A DNA stretch of 64,000 nucleotides from Streptomyces globisporus (GTDB taxonomy: Bacteria > Actinomycetota > Actinomycetes > Streptomycetales > Streptomycetaceae): contig BMTG01000009.1 in the NCBI GenBank assembly GCA_014649555.1, forward strand, positions 124,001-188,000. The letters are read 5' to 3'. Positions 16,192 through 24,295 of this stretch are shown here, piece by piece. Below the pieces are notes generated by a model that worked only from the letters and a program-made list of their open reading frames with translations, did not search any database and had not been told where the DNA came from. Each line of letters starts with the position of its first letter. Positions within the stretch are counted from its first letter, which is position 1. The position numbers and the translations under genes are program-made.

Positions 16192-16609
16192 TCATTCCCC
16201 GTCCGGTATCCGGTGACACCCGGGGACGCGAGCCGCCTACGCACTTCGTCACACCCCCTCCACAACCTGTGACCAAATCGTGCGTATGACCGGTAAACAG
16301 TCTGTTTCACCCTTGCGATCGCGTTCGGTGTCGGACAATCTGTCTGGGGGCCGTCGGCTCCAAGGGGGCTGCTGATCCATACAGTTGGCACAGCAGAGCG
16401 TGACGTTCCGGTTGTCCGTTCCGCGGGGTGGGGGTCCCGCTCGGGGGCGGACACCGAGAGGGCATCATGCAACCGGAAGGCTGCCGATCCGTGTCTGTGG
16501 GGACGGCGGCCTGCCACCGTGTGCGCGCCCGGTGAAGAACGGAGCCGACGGCGCACGACGAGAGAGACCGAACAGTCACGCACCACCATGCGTGCGGGGG
16601 GATGTACCC
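16192..16609. other. 418-base intergenic leader of cslA
   Basis: No convincing gene is present; open frames here lack coding bias. It holds the cslA promoter region. AT-richer stretches (for example TGACCGGTAAACAGTCTGTTTCACCC around 16284-16309) stand out from the background, and a Shine-Dalgarno-like GGGGGGA (16595-16601) ends it. No known riboswitch was recognised. Confidence 0.5.
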
Positions 16610-18535
16610 ATGACGTCGACGCCGCCAGGCGACCGGCAGGAGAACGACGCTTCCCGGACGACGCAGCTCCGGATACTGCCGAGGGCAGGCGCGGCGCGGC
16701 GGCGTGCCAAGAAAGAGCTGCCCCGCTACGACTACGAGCACTACAGTCGGCTCGCCGGACCGCTGACGCAGCCCCCCGCGGGCAAGCCGTACAAGGTCCA
16801 GTACCGCTCGCTCATATCGCAGGAGCCGCACCGCGTGCGCGCGGCGCTCCTGCTCGGCGCGGCTCCCCTCGTCTCGCTCGGTCTCTTCGCCTGGCTGATG
16901 CAGCCGAGCCACTGGACCGACCGCGATCCGAACCTCGACAACGACCTCCTGCTCGTTCTCGACGTGATCATGCTCGTCTCGATCGGTCTGATCGAGCTGT
17001 TCCGCACGATGAACGTCCTCTCCAACGCGCACGCCACCCTCGTCGCCCGCGACCCGGTCCCCGTGATCCCGGAGAGCGGCACCCGGGTCGCCTTCCTCAC
17101 CTCCTTCGTCCCCGGCAAGGAACCGCTGGAGATGGTGACGAAGACCCTGGAGGCGGCCGTCAGGATCCGCCACCGCGGTCTGATGCACGTCTGGCTGCTG
17201 GACGAGGGCGACGACCCGGCGGTCAAGGAGGTCTGCGCCCGGCTCGGTGTGCACCACTTCTCCCGCAAGGGCGTCGCCCACTGGAACCAGGCCAAGGGCC
17301 CGCACCGCGCCAAGACCAAGCACGGCAACTACAACGCCTGGCTGGACGCGCACGGCGGCGACTACGACTTCTTCGCCTCGGTCGACACCGACCACATCCC
17401 GATGGCGAACTACCTGGAGCGGATGCTCGGCTACTTCCGCGACCCGGACGTCGGCTTCGTCATCGGCCCGCAGGTCTACGGCAACTACGACACCTTCGTC
17501 ACCAAGGCCGCCGAGTCGCAGCAGTTCCTCTTCCACGCGCTCATCCAGCGCGCGGGCAACCGCTACGGCGCCCCCATGTTCGTCGGCACGAGCAACGCGG
17601 TCCGGATCTCGGCGCTGAAGCAGATCGGCGGTCTGTACGACTCGATCACCGAGGACATGGCCACCGGCTTCGAGATCCACCGCCACCGCAACCCCGCCAC
17701 GGGGAAGAAGTGGCGCTCGGTCTACACCCCGGACGTGCTGGCCGTCGGCGAGGGCCCGACCGCCTGGACGGACTTCTTCACCCAGCAGCTGCGCTGGTCG
17801 AGGGGGACGTACGAGACGATCATCGGGCAGTTCTGGAAGGGCTTCGGGACCATGCCGCCCGGCAAGCTCTTCAACTACACGATGATGATCATCTTCTATC
17901 CGATGTCGGCGCTGAACTGGATCCTCGCGGCGCTCAGCTGCGCGCTCTTCCTCGGCATGGGCGCCTCCGGTGTCCAGATCGACCCGACGATCTGGATGAT
18001 GCTGTACGGCAACGCCTCCGCGCTCCAGATCGGCCTGTACATCTGGAACCGCCGCCACAACGTCTCGCCGCACGAGCCCGAGGGCTCCGGCGGTCTGGCC
18101 GGCATGGTGATGTCCGCGCTCTCCGCGCCGATCTACGCCCGCTCCCTGATGGACGCGGTGCTGCGCCGCAAGAGCTCGTTCGTGGTGACCCCCAAGGGCG
18201 ACTCGTCCAGCCCGGACACCCTCTTCGGCACCTTCCGCATCCACCTGTTCTTCATCGTCGTCTTCGGCGCCTCGATGATCTCCTCCTTCTTCCTCGGACA
18301 CAGCCACCCCGCGATGGTCACCTGGGCCACGCTGGCGCTGCTGATCACCGCCGCGCCGATCATCGGCTGGCGGTACACGATCCGCGCCGAGAAGAAGAAA
18401 CGCCGGTCGGGCGGCGGATCGCACCGCAGCGGCGGGCCGGCCCCCGAGCCGAGGCCCCAGCCCCTGCCCGGTGCACCGGGCAACGACCAGACCATGCAGA
18501 TCGCTCAGATCGCCCTTGGGGGACGTAAGAAATGA
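16610..18535 (+). CDS. cslA: Cellulose-synthase-like glycosyltransferase CslA (GT2)
   Basis: 641 residues. ATG at 16610 follows GGGGGGA; the open frame extends upstream to 16385 without a ribosome site. Two membrane helices (VRAALLLGAAPLVSLGLFAWL; LLLVLDVIMLVSIGLIELF) precede the GT2 catalytic domain. Its acidic motifs are WLLDEGDDPAVKEV, FFASVDTDHIP (DxD), TEDMATGFEIH (TED catalytic base) and QQLRWSRGTYE (Q/RxxRW). Further C-terminal membrane spans form the export channel. CslA polymerises a beta-glucan-type polymer at hyphal tips and works with the copper oxidase GlxA, whose gene starts 4 bases before the cslA stop. It lacks a visible PilZ domain. Confidence 0.94.
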   Translation: MTSTPPGDRQENDASRTTQLRILPRAGAARRRAKKELPRYDYEHYSRLAGPLTQPPAGKPYKVQYRSLISQEPHRVRAALLLGAAPLVSLGLFAWLMQPSHWTDRDPNLDNDLLLVLDVIMLVSIGLIELFRTMNVLSNAHATLVARDPVPVIPESGTRVAFLTSFVPGKEPLEMVTKTLEAAVRIRHRGLMHVWLLDEGDDPAVKEVCARLGVHHFSRKGVAHWNQAKGPHRAKTKHGNYNAWLDAHGGDYDFFASVDTDHIPMANYLERMLGYFRDPDVGFVIGPQVYGNYDTFVTKAAESQQFLFHALIQRAGNRYGAPMFVGTSNAVRISALKQIGGLYDSITEDMATGFEIHRHRNPATGKKWRSVYTPDVLAVGEGPTAWTDFFTQQLRWSRGTYETIIGQFWKGFGTMPPGKLFNYTMMIIFYPMSALNWILAALSCALFLGMGASGVQIDPTIWMMLYGNASALQIGLYIWNRRHNVSPHEPEGSGGLAGMVMSALSAPIYARSLMDAVLRRKSSFVVTPKGDSSSPDTLFGTFRIHLFFIVVFGASMISSFFLGHSHPAMVTWATLALLITAAPIIGWRYTIRAEKKKRRSGGGSHRSGGPAPEPRPQPLPGAPGNDQTMQIAQIALGGRKK

Positions 18536-20469
18536 AGTACCGTCCGAGCCGCCGTACCCGCCGCCTGGCGATCAGTACGGCGGTGGTTCTCGCGCTCGCG
18601 GGGGCGAACGGGCCGTGGCTGTACCGTTTCAGCACCGAGCGCTACCACGAGTACAAGATCAACCAGCCGGATTACAAGGCGGCCAACGGCCACTGGGACT
18701 TCCTGGACGTCCCCTCCGAGCACCGGATCAACACGATCCACGCGGCGCTGCTGCACACCGGCAAGGTGCTGCTCGTCGCGGGCTCCGGGAACAACCAGAA
18801 GAACTTCGACGCGAAGAGCTTCCGCTCGGTGCTGTGGGACCCGAAGACGAACGTCTTCAAGGACATCCCCACCCCCAAGGACATGTTCTGCGCCGGGCAC
18901 ACGCAACTGCCTGACGGCAAGCTCCTCATAGCCGGCGGCACCAAGCGGTACGAGAAGCTCCAGGGTGATGTCACCAAGGCCGGCGGCCTGATGATCGTCC
19001 ACAACGAGAACCCGGACAAGCCGATCACCCTGCCCGCGGGCACCCGGTTCACCGGCAAGAAGAACGGCAAGACGTTCGTCTCGAAGGACCCGGTCCTGGT
19101 CGAGAAGGCCACCAAGGTCTTCGACAAGCAGACCGGCGCGTTCCTCCGCAACGACCCCGGCCTCGGCCGGATCTACGTCGAGGCGCAGAAGACCGGCAAG
19201 AAGTACGAGACCGGCACCGAGGACAACTACCGGGTGGCGGGCCTGTCCGGCTCGGACACCCGCAACGTCTACGGCATCGCGCAGAAGCTGGCCCTGGACA
19301 AGAAGGACTTCCAGGGGATCAAGGAGGCCTTCGAGTTCGACCCGGTCGCGGAGAAGTACATACCCGTCGACCCGATGAACGAGGCCCGCTGGTACCCGAC
19401 CCTGACGACGCTGGAGGACGGCAAGGTCCTTGCCCTGTCGGGTCTGGACGAGATCGGGCAGATCGTCCCCGGCAAGGACGAGATCTACGACCCCGCGACC
19501 AAGGAGTGGGAGTACACCGGCATCGTCCGGAAGTTCCCCACCTACCCGGCGGTCTTCCTGCTGAACGACGGCAAGCTGTTCTACTCCGGCTCCAACGCCG
19601 GATACGGTCCGGCGGACGTGGGCCGCGACCCGGGCGTCTGGGACCTGTCGACGAACAAGTTCAAGAAGATCCCCGGGCTCAGCGACCCGGACCAGATGGA
19701 GACCTCGGCCACCGTGCGGCTGCCCCCGGCCCAGGACGAGAAGTTCATGGTGATCGGCGGCGGCGGCGTCGGCGAGTCGGAGAAGTCCAGCGAGAAGTCC
19801 CGGCTGGTCGACCTCCAGCGGAAGAACCCGAAGTTCACCGACGGCGCGTCCCTCTCCGAGGGCACCCGCTACCCCAGCGCCTCCCTGCTGCCCGACGACT
19901 CGCTGCTGGTCACCGGCGGCTCCAGCGACTACCGGGGGCGCGGCGGCTCGGACGTGCTCCAGGCCCGGCTGTACGACGCGAAGAGCGACACGTACAAGAA
20001 GGTGGCGGACCCGGCGGTCGGCCGGAACTACCACTCGGGTTCGGTGCTGCTGCCGGACGGCCGGGTCATGATCTTCGGTTCCGACTCGCTCTACTCCGAC
20101 CAGGCCAACACCCGGCCCGGCGTCTTCGAGCAGCGCATCGAGATCTACACCCCGCCCTACCTCTACCGGGACTCCCGGCCGGAGCTGACGGCCGGGCCGA
20201 AGAAGATCGAGCGCGGCGGGACCGGCCTGTTCACCACGCAGCACGCCTCGAAGATCACCTCGGCGAAGCTGATGCGGCCCTCGGCGGTCACCCATGTCAC
20301 CGACACCGACCAGCGCACCATCGCGCTGGAGATGGAGAAGTCGAAGGACGGGGTCACCGTCACGGTGCCGGACAACCCGGCGCTGGTCCCGGCCGGCTGG
20401 TACATGCTGTTCGTCACCGACGAGGAGGGCACCCCGTCCGAGGGCATGTGGGTGGAGGTGCCCGAGTAG
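18532..20469 (+). CDS. glxA: GlxA mononuclear copper-radical (galactose-oxidase-like) oxidase
   Basis: 645 residues, starting within the cslA stop (ATGA). A type II signal anchor (LAISTAVVLALAGANGPWLY) holds it on the outer face. Kelch-type repeats (LPDGKLLIAGGT, LEDGKVLALSG, LPDDSLLVTGGS, LPDGRVMIFGSD) form the propeller. Copper-radical residues can be placed by analogy with galactose oxidase: Cys120 in MFCAGHTQL, which would cross-link Tyr288 (ARWYPT), with Trp287 next to it; Tyr500-His501 (RNYHSG); and His588 (SAVTHVTD). The family matures with copper and modifies the CslA glycan, affecting morphology and aerial growth. Active-site residues are all present. Confidence 0.94.
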   Translation: MKYRPSRRTRRLAISTAVVLALAGANGPWLYRFSTERYHEYKINQPDYKAANGHWDFLDVPSEHRINTIHAALLHTGKVLLVAGSGNNQKNFDAKSFRSVLWDPKTNVFKDIPTPKDMFCAGHTQLPDGKLLIAGGTKRYEKLQGDVTKAGGLMIVHNENPDKPITLPAGTRFTGKKNGKTFVSKDPVLVEKATKVFDKQTGAFLRNDPGLGRIYVEAQKTGKKYETGTEDNYRVAGLSGSDTRNVYGIAQKLALDKKDFQGIKEAFEFDPVAEKYIPVDPMNEARWYPTLTTLEDGKVLALSGLDEIGQIVPGKDEIYDPATKEWEYTGIVRKFPTYPAVFLLNDGKLFYSGSNAGYGPADVGRDPGVWDLSTNKFKKIPGLSDPDQMETSATVRLPPAQDEKFMVIGGGGVGESEKSSEKSRLVDLQRKNPKFTDGASLSEGTRYPSASLLPDDSLLVTGGSSDYRGRGGSDVLQARLYDAKSDTYKKVADPAVGRNYHSGSVLLPDGRVMIFGSDSLYSDQANTRPGVFEQRIEIYTPPYLYRDSRPELTAGPKKIERGGTGLFTTQHASKITSAKLMRPSAVTHVTDTDQRTIALEMEKSKDGVTVTVPDNPALVPAGWYMLFVTDEEGTPSEGMWVEVPE

Positions 20470-20487
20470 GGCGTGCGTACGGCTAGG

Positions 20488-20551
20488 GCGTGTCCGTCGG
20501 ACACGCTCCAAGGCCGCACACCGGGAGATCGGGTCTCCGGTGTGCGGCCTT
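20488..20551. terminator. Bidirectional terminator between glxA and the GH6 gene
   Basis: Two hairpins are present. GCGTGTCC-gtc-GGACACGC spans 20488-20506. AAGGCCGCACACCGG (20510-20524) pairs perfectly with CCGGTGTGCGGCCTT (20537-20551). They separate convergent genes. Confidence 0.85.
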
Positions 20552-20575
20552 CGGTCGTCTCCGCTCCTTCTTCCG

Positions 20576-21622
20576 CTACTTCGTGGCGCCGGCCAGGCCC
20601 AGGGCGTACTCCGGCCACCAGTCGCCGGCCTTCGGGCCGCCCTTGCAGTCGCCGTCGGACTCGCCGGGGCGCTTGATCCACAGATAGGCGTCGACCCGCT
20701 CGTCGCCGGTCTGCGTGGTGGGGACCTCGCCCAGGGCGCGGCCCGGGGGGTTGCACCAGCTCTCGGCGGGGTCGCCGCCCGTGTAGGGGCCGTTGCCGTT
20801 GCGGCTGGTGTCGATGACGAAGGGCTTGTTGCCGATCTTCTCCGACAGCTTCTTGCCGAACTCCGTGGAGACGGCCGTCGTCTGGAAGTTGGAGACGTTC
20901 AGCGAGAAGCCGTCGGCCTCGGCGATCCCGGCCCGCTGGAGCGGCTGGTACAGGGCGTCGGGCGACTGCCAGCCGGCGTTGCCCGCGTCCAGGTAGACCT
21001 TGGTGGCGGGCTGCTGCTTCAGCCGCTGGATGGCGCCCTTGAGCAGGTCGTAGCGCTCCTCGTGGAATTCCTGCGGGGTGCAGCCGTCGACCAGGTGGAG
21101 CAGGGCGTCCGGCTCCAGGATCACCGTGGCGCTGCGGTCCCCGATGCCCTTGGCGACGCCGTCCAGCCAGGCGCGGTAGGCGTTGCCGTCGGCGGCGCCG
21201 CCCTTGGAGAACTGGCCGCAGTCGCGGTGGGGGACGTTGTACAGGACGAGGAGGGCGTCCCGGTCGGCAGCGGCGGCGGCCTCGGTGATGCCCCGCACCT
21301 GGGACTCCGGATTGTCCGGGGTGACCCACTCGCCGACCGGCTGCTGCGCGATCTTCCGGATCAGCGCCGCCTTCTCGTCGTCGCCGTCGTCGGTGTACGC
21401 GGCGACCTGGCGGGCCGCGTTGCCGTCGGGGTTGACCCAGTACGGGTCCTTGTCCTTGGGCTGCTGTTCGACCGTCGGCGCGCTCTTCTTGTCGCCGCCG
21501 TCCCCGTCGCCGGAGCAGCCCGCCAGCAGCAGGGCCGCCCCGAGCGCCGCCGCCGTACCGGTCGTCCGCAGGCCCGCCACGCGCCTGCGCGTCCGGGACC
21601 GGCCGGTGTAACTGCCGTACAT
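20576..21622 (-). CDS. cslZ: GH6 family endoglucanase/cellobiohydrolase lipoprotein
   Basis: 348 residues. ATG at 21622 (MYGSYTGRSRTRRR) follows an AGGGGGAG site; an upstream ATG at 21661 lacks one. A signal peptide ends in a lipobox (LLLAGC), so the enzyme is probably membrane-anchored. The GH6 core is recognisable: VLYNVPHRDCGQFS (Asp of the donor network), ATVILEPDALLH (catalytic acid Asp), GFSLNVSNFQTT, VIDTSRNGNGP and the C-terminal WIKRPGESDGDC. GH6 enzymes cut beta-1,4-glucans. In Streptomyces the third gene of the cslA-glxA locus encodes such an enzyme (CslZ), thought to trim the nascent polymer. Here it is convergent with glxA and separately transcribed. Confidence 0.88.
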   Translation of the reverse strand: MYGSYTGRSRTRRRVAGLRTTGTAAALGAALLLAGCSGDGDGGDKKSAPTVEQQPKDKDPYWVNPDGNAARQVAAYTDDGDDEKAALIRKIAQQPVGEWVTPDNPESQVRGITEAAAAADRDALLVLYNVPHRDCGQFSKGGAADGNAYRAWLDGVAKGIGDRSATVILEPDALLHLVDGCTPQEFHEERYDLLKGAIQRLKQQPATKVYLDAGNAGWQSPDALYQPLQRAGIAEADGFSLNVSNFQTTAVSTEFGKKLSEKIGNKPFVIDTSRNGNGPYTGGDPAESWCNPPGRALGEVPTTQTGDERVDAYLWIKRPGESDGDCKGGPKAGDWWPEYALGLAGATK

Positions 21623-21974
21623 CCACTCCCCCTTGGGTGCACTGCCTGCACTGTTCGTCATTGGTTGCACCGATGTCCTGCCGGTCCGATCCATCCTGGC
21701 ACAGCGGCCGGGCGTCCACGCCTGCACCCGTACAACGCGCACGCCCGGGCACCGGTTCCGGACATCCTGTTCGAAAGCCGGTCATCCGCCCGGCCGGTCC
21801 CCCTACAGTGGCGAGGACCGGAGCTTTCCCACCGCACCGACCTCCCGTACCGCGCCGGGCGACTCCCGCGGCCGGGCGCACGCGGTCGAGGACCGGCCCG
21901 GCGGGCGCGCCCCGTGAGAGGCGGCCTGCCGGGCCGGGTTGAGCGTTTGTTGCGTGCTCCCTGTGGTGCGGCGG
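21623..21974. other. 352-base intergenic region before the GH6 gene
   Basis: It contains the GH6 promoter (minus strand) and the 3' side of the sortase gene. A small dyad (GCGGTCAACCGC) abuts the sortase stop. No gene or recognisable regulator site is seen. Confidence 0.5.
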
Positions 21975-22694
21975 TCAACCGCGGCCCTGGGCCACCGCCT
22001 GCGCGCGCTCCTCCCCGTCCCCGGCCGCCGCGCCCTTCGCGCCGGTGAGGTAGGCGGAGACGACCACGTTCGCCGTGTAGGAGCGGGTCTTGTGGTCGTA
22101 CGTCCCGCCGCAGGTGATCAGCCGCAGTTCGGCCCGGCCGTCCTCGCGGGGCCCGTACGCCTGCTGTGCGTCGAAGCGTTCACGGGTGACGAGCTGGACG
22201 TCGTCCACGGTGAACTCCGCGACGCTGCCGTCGGTCCGGGTGACCTCGATGCGGGCGCCCGGCTTCACCGCGCTGAGCCCGTAGAAGACGGCGGGCTTGG
22301 TGTCGGTGTCGACATGGCCGACGAACAGGGCCGCGCCCTCCGCCCCGGGCCGGGTGCCGTCGCCGTACCAGCCGGCGGTCTTCGGCATCCCGTACGGGGG
22401 CGGGTCGATGGCCCCGTCGGGGTCGAGGCCGCGGGCGATGACGGGGGCATCGATCCCGACGGAGGGGACTTCGACGCGCTCGGGGGCCGACCCGTCGAGC
22501 GGGTCGTGGGCCGGGGGCAGCGAGGCCCCGAAGGGGCGGCCGACCGCGGCCACGTCGCCGGTGGTGGGGCCCGACAGACCGCCGAACCCGCCGCCGGCCT
22601 CCTTGCCCCAGAGCCAGAGGCCGAGCAGCAGCACGGCCCAGGTCACTCCGGTGAGCAGTCGCCCGTTGCCTGCCGGGCGGTCCGGGGCTCCCAT
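21975..22694 (-). CDS. Class F sortase
   Basis: 239 residues. An N-terminal membrane anchor (LTGVTWAVLLLGLWLWG) is followed by a proline-rich linker and a sortase beta-barrel: VEVPSVGIDAPVIARGLDP, GWYGDGTRPGAEG, catalytic His in ALFVGHVDT, Cys in LRLITCGG and Arg in KTRSYTANVV. The length and motifs match class F of actinobacteria. Its start is one base past the stop of the upstream secreted-protein gene, so the two are translationally coupled. The substrate is unknown; the coupled protein lacks a clear LPxTG motif. Confidence 0.9.
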   Translation of the reverse strand: MGAPDRPAGNGRLLTGVTWAVLLLGLWLWGKEAGGGFGGLSGPTTGDVAAVGRPFGASLPPAHDPLDGSAPERVEVPSVGIDAPVIARGLDPDGAIDPPPYGMPKTAGWYGDGTRPGAEGAALFVGHVDTDTKPAVFYGLSAVKPGARIEVTRTDGSVAEFTVDDVQLVTRERFDAQQAYGPREDGRAELRLITCGGTYDHKTRSYTANVVVSAYLTGAKGAAAGDGEERAQAVAQGRG

Positions 22695-22695
22695 G

Positions 22696-23262
22696 TCAGC
22701 TGCCGGCCGCTTCGCGGCGCCGGCGCGAGGTGCGCAGGGCGACGGCGACGGCCGCGACGGCGGCGAGCACCAGGCCGATCACCGCGTGCCGGGTGCCGGG
22801 GCCCTGGTCCTCGGCGGACCGTTCGGCGAGGGTGGCGGTGCCTCCGCCGCCCGCCTTGACGGGTGCGGCGGGCGAGGGCCGGTTGTGGTGGATGACGGTG
22901 AGGGTGCCGGTGGCCCTGCCGTCGCTGTCCTCGCACGTCACCCAGACGTCGTAGGAGCGGGGTTCGGCGTCGGACCGGATCCGGGCCTCGGCGAAGAGGC
23001 CCTTGTCGTCGGCCGGGCGGAAGTGGGCGACCGAGGTGAAGGCGTCGGAGTTGCCCTTGGCGCGGCGGCCCTTGCCGCAGACGTCGACCCACAGTTCCAC
23101 CTGCCCGCCCGGGGCGATCGTGGACGGGGTGATCGAGACGGTGCCGGTGCGCCGGTCGTCGTCCCCGGCCGGGGCGGCCGGGGATGCCAGCGCGACGGGG
23201 GCGGGCACGGCTATGAGCGCGGCCGCCGCCGCGGCACAGAACGTGAGGGGAATGGAACGCAT
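22696..23262 (-). CDS. Secreted membrane-anchored protein coupled to sortase F
   Basis: 188 residues. It has a Sec signal peptide (MRSIPLTFCAAAAAALIAVPAPVALA), then a beta-rich extracellular domain (TGTVSITPSTIAPGGQVELWVDVCG ... VWVTCEDSDGRATGTLTVIHH), a Pro/Ala linker, and a C-terminal span (HAVIGLVLAAVAAVAVAL) with a basic tail RTSRRRRE. The C-terminus has the layout of a sorting signal but no LPxTG-type motif before the helix. Two cysteines could form a disulfide. The family is not recognised beyond recurrent linkage to class F sortase. Expression is probably coupled to the sortase. Confidence 0.75.
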   Translation of the reverse strand: MRSIPLTFCAAAAAALIAVPAPVALASPAAPAGDDDRRTGTVSITPSTIAPGGQVELWVDVCGKGRRAKGNSDAFTSVAHFRPADDKGLFAEARIRSDAEPRSYDVWVTCEDSDGRATGTLTVIHHNRPSPAAPVKAGGGGTATLAERSAEDQGPGTRHAVIGLVLAAVAAVAVALRTSRRRREAAGS

Positions 23263-23301
23263 CGTGAACCTCCTACGGGAAGGTTCACGGCTGCGGTGGC
23301 G

Positions 23302-23368
23302 GACCGCATCCGCAGTCCTCCATTCGGGCGACGCCGAGGGCGGCGCCCGGACGGCTGCGGATGCGGTC
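23302..23368 (-). terminator. Long composite hairpin downstream of the HAD gene
   Basis: GACCGCATCCGCAG (23302-23315) is perfectly repeated in inverse as CTGCGGATGCGGTC (23355-23368). Inside, GGGCG-a-CGCC and GGCG-g-CGCCC form a second stem around a 3-base loop. It lies 28 bases past the HAD stop and 40 bases upstream of the secreted-protein start. It is probably a terminator but could shape the next leader. Confidence 0.6.
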
Positions 23369-23396
23369 GGCGCAGGTCAGGGCAGGTCGGCGCGGG

Positions 23397-24221
23397 TCAG
23401 TCGCGGTTTCCCGTGGTGGGCTGGTCGGCCTGGTCCGGCAGGTCGACGAGGCTGACCAGGTCGGCGATGGACTCGACGACGTGGGACGGGCCGAACGGGT
23501 AGCGGTCGATGTCGGCGACGGTGGTGAGCCCCGTGAGGACCAGGAAGGTCTGCATGCCCGCTTCCAGGCCCGCCAGCACGTCGGTGTCCATGCGGTCGCC
23601 GATCATGGCGCTGGTCTCGGAGTGCGCGCCGATGGCGTTCAGCCCGGTCCGCATCATCAGGGGGTTGGGCTTGCCCGCGAAGTACGGGTCCTTGCCGGTG
23701 GCCTTGGTGATGAGGGCGGCGACGGAGCCGGTGGCGGGCAGCGGGCCCTCGGCGGACGGGCCGGTCTCGTCGGGGTTGGTGCAGATGAACCGGGCGCCCG
23801 CGTTGATCAGCCGGATCGCCTTGGTGAGCGCCTCGAAGCTGTACGTACGGGTCTCGCCGAGCACCACGTAGTCCGGGTCGTGGTCGGTGAGGACGTACCC
23901 GATGTCGTGCAGGGCGGTGGTGAGGCCGGCCTCGCCGATGACGTACGCCGTGCCGCCGGGGCGCTGGTCGTCCAGGAACTGGGCGGTGGCGAGCGCGGAG
24001 GTCCAGATGTTCTCCACGGGCACGTCCAGGCCCATGCGCTGGAGCCGGGCGTGCAGGTCGCGCGCGGTGTAGATGGAGTTGTTGGTGAGGACGAGGAAGG
24101 GCAGCCCGGAATCCCGCAACCGCTTGATGAAGGCATCGGCGCCGGGGATGGGGATGCCCTCGTGGATGAGGACGCCGTCCATGTCGGTGAGCCAGGAAGT
24201 GATGGGCTTGCGCTCTGCCAT
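23397..24221 (-). CDS. HAD-IIA family phosphatase (NagD/UmpH-like)
   Basis: 274 residues from ATG at 24221 with GGAG 9-10 bases upstream; the same frame is open further upstream into the next gene but is not coding there. HAD motifs: nucleophile in WLTDMDGVLIHEG, motif II Thr/Ser in FLVLTNNS, Lys in FAGKPNPLMM and acidic motif in SAMIGDRMDTDVLAG. The C2 cap between motifs II and III (VIGEAGLTTALHDIGY, ARFICTNPDET) is characteristic of NagD-type nucleotide or sugar phosphatases. Cytosolic. The physiological substrate is not determinable. It stands alone between two hairpins. Confidence 0.88.
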   Translation of the reverse strand: MAERKPITSWLTDMDGVLIHEGIPIPGADAFIKRLRDSGLPFLVLTNNSIYTARDLHARLQRMGLDVPVENIWTSALATAQFLDDQRPGGTAYVIGEAGLTTALHDIGYVLTDHDPDYVVLGETRTYSFEALTKAIRLINAGARFICTNPDETGPSAEGPLPATGSVAALITKATGKDPYFAGKPNPLMMRTGLNAIGAHSETSAMIGDRMDTDVLAGLEAGMQTFLVLTGLTTVADIDRYPFGPSHVVESIADLVSLVDLPDQADQPTTGNRD

Positions 24222-24250
24222 GTGTCGGGACTCCTGCCGTACGCACTGCG

Positions 24251-24292
24251 TGCTGGGGGTGCCCGGACCACGCCGTCCCGGCACCCCCAGCA
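24251..24292 (-). terminator. Terminator of the phosphodiesterase gene
   Basis: TGCTGGGGGTGCC (24251-24263) pairs perfectly with GGCACCCCCAGCA (24280-24292), immediately downstream of the minus-strand stop at 24296. Confidence 0.85.
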
Positions 24293-24295
24293 TAA

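Noticed and set aside
16385-16609. A longer CslA N-terminus from 16385
   Set aside because: The extra 75 residues lack a ribosome site and family similarity; MTSTPPGDRQ at 16610 follows a strong one.
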